Shown here: piece after piece, positions 8,076 to 14,186 of the stretch
Layout: each line of letters opens with the position of its first letter
How positions within the stretch are numbered: position 1 is the first letter of the stretch
Assembly: GCA_002687015.1 (NCBI GenBank)
Contig: NYZB01000179.1
Location: 1-32,688, forward strand
Direction of reading: 5' to 3'
Origin: Deltaproteobacteria bacterium
GTDB lineage: Bacteria; Myxococcota_A; UBA9160; UBA6930
Length of the DNA: 32,688 nt
Translations under genes and position numbers: made by a program
The notes under the pieces: generated by a model
Database searches by the model: none
What the model was told of the DNA's origin: nothing
The model's input: only the letters and a program-made list of their open reading frames with translations

Positions 8076-8714
8076 ATGAAGGTCACCCTCTTCGGCGCCA
8101 CGGGTGCCGTCGGCGGAGAGTGCTTGAAGCAGTGTCTGGAGGCGGGCCACGCCGTGACGGCTCTCGTCCGCACGCCCGCCAAGCTGCCGCCGGAGCTCCG
8201 CGAGCGCATCGACGTGGTCGAGGGGGACGGCCTCGATCCCGCCTGCGTCGCGGAGGCCCTGGGGGAGGGCACGGATGCCGTGCTCTTCGCGATCGGCGTC
8301 GACATGAAGTCGGGTGCCGACCTGTGCACGAAGGTCACCCGGAACATCCTCGAGGCGATGCGCGAGAAGGGGGTGCGACGCTTCGTCTTCTGCGGGGGTG
8401 GCAGCACGATCGTCGCGGAGGACCAGGTGACCCTCGGAGCCAGGATCGTCGAGCTCCTCACGCGGGTCTTCATGGGGCTGCGCCACCGCGACAAGGAGCA
8501 CCAGCTCGAGCTCCTCGAGAGCAGCAAGGACATCGACTGGCTCGGCGTTCGTCCGCTCCAGATGAGGAGGGGGCCGGCACGGGGGGAGTATCGGATCGGC
8601 TTCCATCCCTACAGCGGGCTCTCGAAGATCAGCTTTGCAGATTGCGCCCATGCCATGGTAGGGATGCTGGGCGACGACACGTGGCTTCACAAGGCGCCCA
8701 TCGTCCAGTACTGA
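8076..8714 (+). CDS. NAD(P)-binding SDR-like protein (NmrA/atypical epimerase type)
   Basis: A Rossmann-fold protein of 212 residues. The N-terminus MKVTLFGATGAVGG carries the GxxGxxG dinucleotide motif (residues 7-13), followed by an Arg (ALVRTP) that favours NADP. The classical YxxxK is not evident, placing it with the atypical NAD(P)H-binding group (PF13460-like) rather than with active classical dehydrogenases. The ATG at 8076 is chosen over in-frame 8037 because homology starts there and GGGAGG lies in the leader. TATGGT at 8036-8041 may be its -10 box. It sits 47 bp upstream of a classical SDR gene and is probably co-transcribed with it. Confidence 0.85.
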   Translation: MKVTLFGATGAVGGECLKQCLEAGHAVTALVRTPAKLPPELRERIDVVEGDGLDPACVAEALGEGTDAVLFAIGVDMKSGADLCTKVTRNILEAMREKGVRRFVFCGGGSTIVAEDQVTLGARIVELLTRVFMGLRHRDKEHQLELLESSKDIDWLGVRPLQMRRGPARGEYRIGFHPYSGLSKISFADCAHAMVGMLGDDTWLHKAPIVQY

Positions 8715-8761
8715 AATCCCTTCCAGGCCGCCGTACCCCGGCTCCCCAAGGAGGAGATGCC

Positions 8762-9670
8762 ATGAGCCAGCCCTTCCGTGCAGCGAGCGTCCCGGACCAG
8801 TCGGGGCGCACCGTCGTCGTCACCGGTGCGAATACGGGCATCGGCTGGGAGGCCGCCAGCGTGCTGGCGGGCAAGGGAGCCCGGGTACTCCTCGCCTGCC
8901 GGTCGCCAGAGAAGGGGAACGCGGCGCTGGGGCGCATCCAGGAGCTGCATCCCGACGCGGACCTCGCCTTCGTTCCGCTCGACCTCGGCAGCCTCGAATC
9001 CGTCCGCAAGGGGGCGGCGCGGATCGACGGTGAGGAGCGACTCGATCTCCTGATCAACAACGCCGGCATCATGATGCCACCGCGAGAGGAGACGGCCGAG
9101 GGCTTCGAGTCCCAGTTCGGCGTGAACCACCTGGGGCACTTCGCCTTGACCGGGCTCCTGCTCGGGAAGCTCCGCGAGACGGCCGGCGCCAGGGTGGTCA
9201 CGGTGAGCAGTGGCGCCCACAAGGCCGGCCGGATCCAGTTCGACGACATCCACGCGAAGAAGCGCTACGGCCGCGTGGAGCGCTATGGCATGAGCAAGCT
9301 CGCCAACCTGCTCTTCACCCACGAGCTGCAACGGCGGCTCGAGGCAGCGCGACATGGAACCGCCGCGCTGGCCTGCCACCCGGGTGTCTCGGAGACCGAG
9401 CTCTCGCGGAACTTCCCGAGCTGGATGAAGCTCCTGACACCGCTCTTCAAGCCCTTCTCGCATCCGCCGCCGGAGGGTGCGCTCCCGACCTTGCGCGCTG
9501 CGACCGATCCCGAGGCACGGGGCGGCGAGTACTACGGCCCGGGTGGCCTGGCGGAGCTGTCGGGTCCGCCGGTCCTGAACCAGCCGAGCCGGGCCAGCCG
9601 CGACCCGGAGGTCGCACGCCGCCTCTGGGATCTCTCGATCGAGCTGACGGGGGTCGACCCGGGAATCTGA
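8762..9670 (+). CDS. Short-chain dehydrogenase/reductase, retinol-dehydrogenase-like
   Basis: A classical SDR of 302 residues. All hallmarks are present: TGANTGIG (21-28) for cofactor binding, NNAG (99-102), a Ser at 149-150 in VTVSSGAH, and catalytic Y175 and K179 in YGMSK. The VSSGAHK context and the length resemble the RDH/WWOX-like group that oxidises or reduces hydrophobic alcohols and ketones. An ideal AAGGAGGAG precedes the ATG. In-frame codons upstream belong to an overlapping frame of the preceding gene. Ten bases after its stop lies the relic junction at 9680. Confidence 0.92.
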   Translation: MSQPFRAASVPDQSGRTVVVTGANTGIGWEAASVLAGKGARVLLACRSPEKGNAALGRIQELHPDADLAFVPLDLGSLESVRKGAARIDGEERLDLLINNAGIMMPPREETAEGFESQFGVNHLGHFALTGLLLGKLRETAGARVVTVSSGAHKAGRIQFDDIHAKKRYGRVERYGMSKLANLLFTHELQRRLEAARHGTAALACHPGVSETELSRNFPSWMKLLTPLFKPFSHPPPEGALPTLRAATDPEARGGEYYGPGGLAELSGPPVLNQPSRASRDPEVARRLWDLSIELTGVDPGI

Positions 9671-9679
9671 GCCGCGCGG

Positions 9680-9754
9680 TCAGTCCGCGTAGTTGAACCG
9701 GGTCAGGCTCTCGGCCACGCAGGCGGGCTTCTCCTGGCCCTCGATCTCGATCGC
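9680..9754 (-). pseudogene. C-terminal remnant of a MaoC-type acyl dehydratase
   Basis: Only about 25-30 codons survive. On the minus strand they read EIEGQEKPACVAESL, then TRFNYAD and a stop (9680-9682). The KPACVAES ending is typical of the last strand of MaoC/hotdog acyl dehydratases, as I recall that family. The frame meets a stop a few codons farther upstream (near 9785) and there is no room for the hotdog domain (usually about 150 residues). The sequence to its right instead codes, on the other strand, for a membrane-protein fragment. A deletion or rearrangement joining two unrelated gene ends is the simplest explanation; an assembly chimera is the alternative. Confidence 0.5.
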
Positions 9755-9905
9755 CTTCTTCGTCACCGTGCTGGCTTCGCTGAGCTACGGCCTGCTGGAG
9801 GCCTTCGCCGGAGCACCCCGGCTGAGCGCCTTGTGGACCTACACGATCGCCATGCTGACCTGGGGTTTCGCCACCCTGATCTTGGCGCGTCGCCTCTCCG
9901 CGTGA
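9693..9905 (+). pseudogene. C-terminal fragment of a small membrane protein, partner of the XRE regulator
   Basis: The frame gives 70 residues from a TTG. Its first 19 residues are antisense to the MaoC remnant. From about 9750 on it reads as two transmembrane helices (FFVTVLASLSYGLLEAFAG and LWTYTIAMLTWGFATLILA), ending ARRLSA. Small four-helix proteins of this look are often encoded directly before a short XRE regulator, so the N-terminal half seems missing. Its stop overlaps the GTG of the XRE gene (GTGA at 9902-9905), which preserves the original coupling. Whether the chimeric frame is translated is unknown; it has no Shine-Dalgarno. Confidence 0.5.
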
Positions 9906-10096
9906 AGAACCGGCTCGCAGAGCTCCGTGCCGATGAGGGCTGGACCCAGCAGGAGCTCGGTCAGAGGCTCGGGGTCTCCCGGCAGACGGTGATCGCGATC
10001 GAGAAGCAGCGCTTCGATCCGAGTCTGCCCCTGGCCTTCCGCATCGCCCAGCTCTTCTCGCTCTCGATCGAGGAAGTGTTCCTGCCCGACGGCTGA
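9902..10096 (+). CDS. Small XRE-family helix-turn-helix regulator
   Basis: A DNA-binding protein of 64 residues that is essentially one HTH_3 domain: KNRLAELRADEGWTQQELGQRLGVSRQTVIAIEK is the region, with the recognition helix near residues 28-37. It ends with IEEVFLPDG, typical of the short YozG/YvaO-type regulators. The GTG at 9902 overlaps the stop of the preceding membrane-protein frame by 4 nt. In-frame residues upstream of this GTG are out of family. These regulators are usually paired with a small membrane protein that may control them; here that partner appears truncated. Confidence 0.85.
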   Translation: MKNRLAELRADEGWTQQELGQRLGVSRQTVIAIEKQRFDPSLPLAFRIAQLFSLSIEEVFLPDG

Positions 10097-10152
10097 TGCG
10101 GGTCTGGTAGCGTGAAGGGGGCGCTCCATTGCTCGCCACAGGGGAGTCACGC

Positions 10153-10584
10153 ATGTCCACGAGCGACAGCACGGGGCCGGAAGGCGCGACCTTCGACCCC
10201 TGGGGCCTGGTCCTGGGTCTCTTCGGCCTCGGCAACCTCGCCAACGGCATCTGGATGCTCGTCGATCCGGTGCACTGGTTTCACACCCTGCCGGCCGGAG
10301 TACCGGACTTCGGCCCGCTCAACGAGCACTTCATCCGCGACATCGGGTGCATCTTCACCCTGCTCGGCAGCGGGCTCGTTGCCTCGGCCTTCGTGCCGAG
10401 CCTGCGCGTCGTCGCCTGTGGTGCGGCGGCCGGCTTCTCGGTGCTCCACGCCCTCGTCCATGTGCTCGACACCGCTCGCGGCCTGGTCGGGCCCGAGCAC
10501 TGGGGCATGGATGCTCCCCTCGTGTACGGACCCGCGGTGATCCTGTGCGGATTGACCCTGTGGCTCGCAAGGGCGAGCCGCTGA
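10153..10584 (+). CDS. Uncharacterised four-helix membrane protein
   Basis: A protein of 143 residues with about four hydrophobic helices (near 17-38, 59-80, 88-107 and 122-140). A short conserved-looking loop, HWFHTLPAGVPDFGPLNEHFIRD, lies between helices one and two. I do not recognise a named family. GGGGAG lies just upstream of the ATG at 10153; an in-frame start at 10129 is less likely. TAGCGT at 10108-10113 may be the -10 box. The next gene overlaps its 3' end by about 25 nt, so the two are probably expressed together. Confidence 0.75.
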   Translation: MSTSDSTGPEGATFDPWGLVLGLFGLGNLANGIWMLVDPVHWFHTLPAGVPDFGPLNEHFIRDIGCIFTLLGSGLVASAFVPSLRVVACGAAAGFSVLHALVHVLDTARGLVGPEHWGMDAPLVYGPAVILCGLTLWLARASR

Positions 10585-10967
10585 AGCCCGCGCGCTGGCT
10601 CCTGGCCGGAGCGGTCGGGCTGGCACTCGGGAGCCTCCCCTTCCTCCGCTACGTCCACCTCGGCGAGCCCGTGGCCGCCCATGCCGATCACGCGCCACGC
10701 CGCGGGGGCCAGCTCCACATGGTGGGGGACCATCATCTCGAGCTGGTGCGGCGCAGTGGCCGCGCCAGGGTCTTCGCGAGCGACGCGAGGCGCCGGCCCC
10801 TGCAACCCACTCTCGGCTGGATCGCCTTCGACGACATGGCGAGGATGCCGCTGAGCTGGGACGGGCAGGGGATGGGCGCCCCGGACCTTCCCGAGGCGCG
10901 ATCGCTCACCGTCGATCTGGAGCTGGCGGATGGCACCCAGCTCACCTGGACCTTCGAAGACCCCTGA
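10560..10967 (+). CDS. Membrane-anchored or exported small protein with a GD(H)HLELV segment
   Basis: About 135 residues: a hydrophobic N-terminal segment (WLLAGAVGLALGSLPFL, about 9-25), then a soluble domain. The domain starts with GGQLHMVGDHHLELV, followed by a beta-rich stretch (RARVFASDARRRPL). The G-x-HlElv pattern resembles small periplasmic domains found beside metal or copper efflux genes; this is a resemblance only. The start is GTG 10560 or GTG 10545, both inside the preceding gene. The gene overlaps the membrane-protein gene, implying translational coupling. No function can be assigned. Confidence 0.6.
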   Translation: MARKGEPLKPARWLLAGAVGLALGSLPFLRYVHLGEPVAAHADHAPRRGGQLHMVGDHHLELVRRSGRARVFASDARRRPLQPTLGWIAFDDMARMPLSWDGQGMGAPDLPEARSLTVDLELADGTQLTWTFEDP

Positions 10968-10979
10968 GGTTGGCTGGGC

Positions 10980-10985
10980 TAGGGT
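10980..10985 (+). promoter_or_regulatory. Candidate -10 hexamer (TAGGGT) for a leaderless SnoaL/LEH-like mRNA
   Basis: TAGGGT ends 7 nt before the ATG at 10993, and the gene has no clear Shine-Dalgarno. It directly follows the stop of the previous gene. Confidence 0.4.
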
Positions 10986-10992
10986 CTCCCGG

Positions 10993-11427
10993 ATGTCGAA
11001 TGAAGCGAACAAGAAGACCGTGGAGACGATGTGGCAGGCGCTCAGCCGCTTCGACTGGGAGACCGTGAAGAGCTGCCTCCACCCCGAGGTGCACTACCAG
11101 GACGTACCGACCGAGGACCCGGGCGCCCACGGTCCCGAGAACGTGGTCAAGCGCCTGCGGATCGCCTTCGACCACCTCTCGACGCAAGAGCAGGTCCTGC
11201 ACCACCTGGCGGCGGATGGCGACGTGGTCTTCCTGGATCACACCGAGGCCTGGCTCTTCAAGACCGGGGAGCGGGCGGAGCACACCTTCGCGACGATGCA
11301 CGAGATGAAGGACGGCAAGATCTACCGCTGGAGCGACTACTGGGACGTCCAGAAGTTCGTCAGCCAGTACCCCCAGTCCTTCCTCGACGTGATGGCCAAG
11401 GCGAGCGCGGACGACTTCACCGACTAG
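10993..11427 (+). CDS. SnoaL / limonene-epoxide-hydrolase-fold protein
   Basis: A protein of 144 residues with the NTF2-like cone fold shared by SnoaL cyclases, limonene-1,2-epoxide hydrolase (LEH) and ketosteroid isomerase. The end of the domain, MKDGKIYRWSDYWDVQKF (105-122), matches the LEH pattern, with D115 at the place of an LEH catalytic Asp. The other two LEH residues (Arg and Asp of an ERxD segment) align by hand with His and Glu in LDHTEAW (81-87). Epoxide hydrolase activity is therefore doubtful. It may be a related isomerase, cyclase or binding protein. The message may be leaderless. Confidence 0.75.
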   Translation: MSNEANKKTVETMWQALSRFDWETVKSCLHPEVHYQDVPTEDPGAHGPENVVKRLRIAFDHLSTQEQVLHHLAADGDVVFLDHTEAWLFKTGERAEHTFATMHEMKDGKIYRWSDYWDVQKFVSQYPQSFLDVMAKASADDFTD

Positions 11428-11572
11428 CGAGGAGCCGCCCGGCACCGGATCAGGACCTGGATGGCCAAGGAAGCCTCCCGCGGTCTTTCGCGATCTCCGC
11501 CGCGATCTCGCGCAGCCCACCTTGGCTCCGTGTCGGCCGGCCGGCTCGCCGCAAGATGGCGGCCGGGGCCGC

Positions 11573-11578
11573 TACTCT
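11573..11578 (+). promoter_or_regulatory. Candidate -10 hexamer (TACTCT) for a leaderless HEAT-like mRNA
   Basis: TACTCT ends 6 nt before the GTG at 11585. No Shine-Dalgarno is present, which fits a leaderless transcript and supports the GTG start. Confidence 0.4.
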
Positions 11579-11584
11579 CCCCTG

Positions 11585-12022
11585 GTGAGCGGCCCCGATC
11601 TCGAGAGCTTCCTCGGCGCCCTCGAGGCTCCGGAGGCCCGGCAACGTGCCGATGCCGCGTCTTCCCTCGGCGATCTCTCGCGGGGCGACATGCCCGGCGA
11701 AGACTTCGAGCGCGTGGTCGCCGCGCTCCTCGCGCGGGCGGCACGCGAGTCGGAGCCCGAGGCGCTGGAGGCCATCCTCTACACCGTCGGCGAGCTGGTG
11801 GATCGTCCCAGTTCGGGTGCCGGCGCGAACTGGGATCCCCTGGTTCCGCTCCTCGGCACGTTGAACGATCCCGAGTGCAAGGGCTACGTACTGACGGCGC
11901 TCGGGCTGGCGCGGCACGAGCGCTACCGGACTGCGATCGAGCCCTACCTGACGGATGGCCACAGCGGGGTGCGCGAGGCCGCGAGGGGGGCCCTGGCGGA
12001 GCTGGACCATGCCTCGAAGTGA
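11585..12022 (+). CDS. HEAT-repeat-like protein
   Basis: An all-helical protein of 145 residues. Helical pairs such as EARQRADAASSLGDLSRGD, EALEAILYTVGELVD, ECKGYVLTALGLARH and GVREAARGALAELD repeat at about 35-40 residues, as in HEAT or armadillo repeats. Such small proteins usually serve protein binding. The GTG start is chosen because upstream in-frame residues are Pro/Arg-rich and lack helices. There is no signal peptide. It converges with the DUF1302 gene, 20 bp away. Confidence 0.65.
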   Translation: MSGPDLESFLGALEAPEARQRADAASSLGDLSRGDMPGEDFERVVAALLARAARESEPEALEAILYTVGELVDRPSSGAGANWDPLVPLLGTLNDPECKGYVLTALGLARHERYRTAIEPYLTDGHSGVREAARGALAELDHASK

Positions 12023-12042
12023 CGCTACCGGCCGGGCGGCCT

Positions 12043-13401
12043 TCAGAAGCTCCACTTCAGGTTGAAGAACAAGCGGTCGTTGCGGCCCCAGCGGTCGAGG
12101 GGTGGCAGCTCACCCGTCTGGTAGAGCAGCAAACCCACGCCCGCGCTCAGGGCGTCGCGGATGTCGTACGCCAGGTCGACCCGGAGGATCGAGCCGTCCT
12201 CGGCGTTCCAGCCCAGCAGCACGCCGAGCAGGGTCAGATGGAGGGTGTCGTTCCAGAGGTTCCGCGTGACGCGGAAGGCGATCTCCTGACGGTCTTCGGC
12301 TGCGAAGTCGGGGGAGCGGCTCATCGCCCGCTCGTGATCGAAGAGGTGGCGGTTCAGGATCTCGACCACCACGGTGGTCTCGTTCCAGCCGTAGTACTCG
12401 ACTCCCAGCAACGCGTCCCCGCGCGCCTTCTCGTCACGGGTGGCGAAGAAGCCAAGGCCCGAGAGCCATGCGAGCTCGGCCTTGAAGAGCCAGCTGCCGG
12501 CCGTGAGGTTGCCGCCTGCCCCGACCATCCACAGCCGATCGTGCACGAGGCCGACTCCGCTACGGGCCAGGCGCGGCGTGTCGCTCCAGAATCGAGCCGC
12601 ATGGAAGGAGATGTCCCAGCCGCTGAAGGTGCCGGTGAGCGCCGCGGCCAGCTCGAGATCCCGGAAGCCCGAGGGCTGACGCTCGCGGAGCTCCACCGCA
12701 CTCGGAAAGAAGTCGCTGCCCCGCACGGGATTGGCATCGAAGCGGATCTCGGGGATGACGAGACCCGTCAGGGTCCACTCGGCCAGGAAGGCGTCGAGGC
12801 GCAGCATCCCGGTGGGCCGCCGCAGATCCTCCAGGTCCACCCGCCCCGGCTCGCGGTTGTCGAGCGGGTTGATCACGTCGAGCACTCGCAGGGTCTCGGA
12901 GCGCCCCCAGATCACCACCTGCCGGCCCAGCTTCAGGTCGACGTCGCCTGGCAGGGTGCCCTGCAGCCAGGCCTCGCCCAGCTCGGCGTCGAACTCGTAG
13001 GCGTTCCGCACCTCGCGGGTGTAGTCACTGCGACCCTTCAGCAGGTACGCGGCGTCCCAGAAGCCCCAGCCCTCGGCGCGCAGCTTCCAGTCGGCCCAGG
13101 GCTCGAGGTCGAGCTGCAGGTTCAGGCGATTGCGCAGGCGTTGGAGGCCGCGGTAGCCGGTCCTCCTTCCGGAGTCGCCCTCAGCCGCGGAGCGATGGGA
13201 GCGCAGGTTGAGCGTGCCGCTCAGCTCGTAGCTCCCCGAGAGGTCCCACCAGCGCGCGGCATCGTCGTGGGGATCTTCCTCCTTGGCCTCGAAGCCCGGG
13301 TCGTCCTCGAAGCCGCCGAGGATCTCGTCCAGCTCTTCCTGGGCGCCTGCGGCACCTGCCCACAGGAGGACGCAGAGAAGGGCAGCGAGCTCGCTCCTCA
13401 A
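12043..13401 (-). CDS. DUF1302-type outer-membrane beta-barrel protein
   Basis: About 452 residues: a signal peptide (ELAALLCVLLWAGAAGAQ), an acidic linker, then a beta-rich domain. The segment LRVLDVINPLDNREPGR is a hallmark of DUF1302 proteins, predicted outer-membrane barrels found near RND/MMPL transporters and DUF1329 genes. The chain ends in an aromatic residue (FFNLKWSF), as expected for Bam-inserted barrels. The TTG at 13401 overlaps the stop of the LolA-like gene (TTGA), and AAGGGA lies just upstream. It is last in the RND-LolA-DUF1302 operon and probably provides the outer-membrane step for a hydrophobic cargo. Confidence 0.85.
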   Translation of the reverse strand: MRSELAALLCVLLWAGAAGAQEELDEILGGFEDDPGFEAKEEDPHDDAARWWDLSGSYELSGTLNLRSHRSAAEGDSGRRTGYRGLQRLRNRLNLQLDLEPWADWKLRAEGWGFWDAAYLLKGRSDYTREVRNAYEFDAELGEAWLQGTLPGDVDLKLGRQVVIWGRSETLRVLDVINPLDNREPGRVDLEDLRRPTGMLRLDAFLAEWTLTGLVIPEIRFDANPVRGSDFFPSAVELRERQPSGFRDLELAAALTGTFSGWDISFHAARFWSDTPRLARSGVGLVHDRLWMVGAGGNLTAGSWLFKAELAWLSGLGFFATRDEKARGDALLGVEYYGWNETTVVVEILNRHLFDHERAMSRSPDFAAEDRQEIAFRVTRNLWNDTLHLTLLGVLLGWNAEDGSILRVDLAYDIRDALSAGVGLLLYQTGELPPLDRWGRNDRLFFNLKWSF

Positions 13402-14186
13402 GGTCCCTTCTCGAGCCTGCGCAGGGTGAAGAGATCCGCATCGAGCTCCTGGTCGAAGCGCACCTCCGAGGCGCGAAGCAGGGTCTTGTGCAGCGTCTTC
13501 TTGCCCCGCTTCGTCGTCATGGTCATCTCGGTGGCGACCCAGATGCCGTCGATCTGCTCGAGGGACTCGACCTCGAAGTACTTGAGCCTCTTGCCCTTCT
13601 TCACCCAGTAGACGGCTCGCACGACCACGTGATTGTCCTTGCGGACGAAGACCACGCCCTTCTCGTAACCGGTCTCCTTCTTCTCGCGCTCGGTGACCGG
13701 GACGGTCTCGATCTGCCAGACGGGCTGGCCGCCGACCTCGGTCTCGCCCATCAAGGTGTACCGGTAGTCGTCGAGGGGGCGCTCGCTCATGTCGGCATAG
13801 CTGAAGTCCGAGCCCATGAAGCTGCCGCTCTTGTCCGACGAGGCGAGGCGCTTGGTGCGGTTCAGGGCGGGGAGGTAGAGCCACTGGTCGTCGTCGCGCT
13901 CGGGGTCGTCGTAGTCGTAGGTCAGGAAGCCGGTGTCCTCGACATCGGCCGGCGAGAGGAAGAAGAGGATCGACTGCTCGTCCTCTCCGACGTCCCGGCC
14001 GAAGGAGAGCAGGTGACGGGTTCGCTGCCCTCCGCGCTTGTCGATCAGGATCATCTCCATCTTCTGGGTCGCGTTGTCTCCATCGTCCCGGGCGTCTACC
14101 GCCTCCATGATCTGCCGCGCCGTGGGTTCTACGGCCAGGGCCGGGCCGGCGGCGAGCAGAAGCAGTAGCGCGAGGGCGCGGCCCAT
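13398..14186 (-). CDS. LolA-like outer-membrane lipoprotein-sorting protein
   Basis: A protein of 262 residues with a signal peptide (ALALLLLLAAGPALA) and a half-barrel LolA-like domain. Characteristic segments are RQIMEAVDARDDGDN, LSFGRDVGEDEQSILFFLSPADVEDTGFL, YLPALNRTKRLASSDKSGSFMGSDFSYADM and QRIDG-like motifs near the end. Members of this group are encoded next to MMPL/RND transporters and are thought to shuttle lipids rather than act as the housekeeping LolA. The ATG directly abuts the stop of the RND gene, with GGAGG 8 nt upstream inside that gene. The stop overlaps the DUF1302 start. The three genes are thus tightly coupled. Confidence 0.9.
   Translation of the reverse strand: MGRALALLLLLAAGPALAVEPTARQIMEAVDARDDGDNATQKMEMILIDKRGGQRTRHLLSFGRDVGEDEQSILFFLSPADVEDTGFLTYDYDDPERDDDQWLYLPALNRTKRLASSDKSGSFMGSDFSYADMSERPLDDYRYTLMGETEVGGQPVWQIETVPVTEREKKETGYEKGVVFVRKDNHVVVRAVYWVKKGKRLKYFEVESLEQIDGIWVATEMTMTTKRGKKTLHKTLLRASEVRFDQELDADLFTLRRLEKGP

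Noticed and set aside
5504-8533. Long minus-strand open frame covering DUF427 and the glycosyltransferase region
   Set aside because: Only the last 124 residues (from 5878) look like a protein. The upstream part overlaps the glycosyltransferase and NAD(P)-binding genes in other frames.
11450-12055. Minus-strand frame ending in GGLREIAAEIAKDRGRLPWPSRS-like residues
   Set aside because: The ending looks protein-like, but the rest is antisense to the HEAT-like gene and there is no recognisable domain or start.
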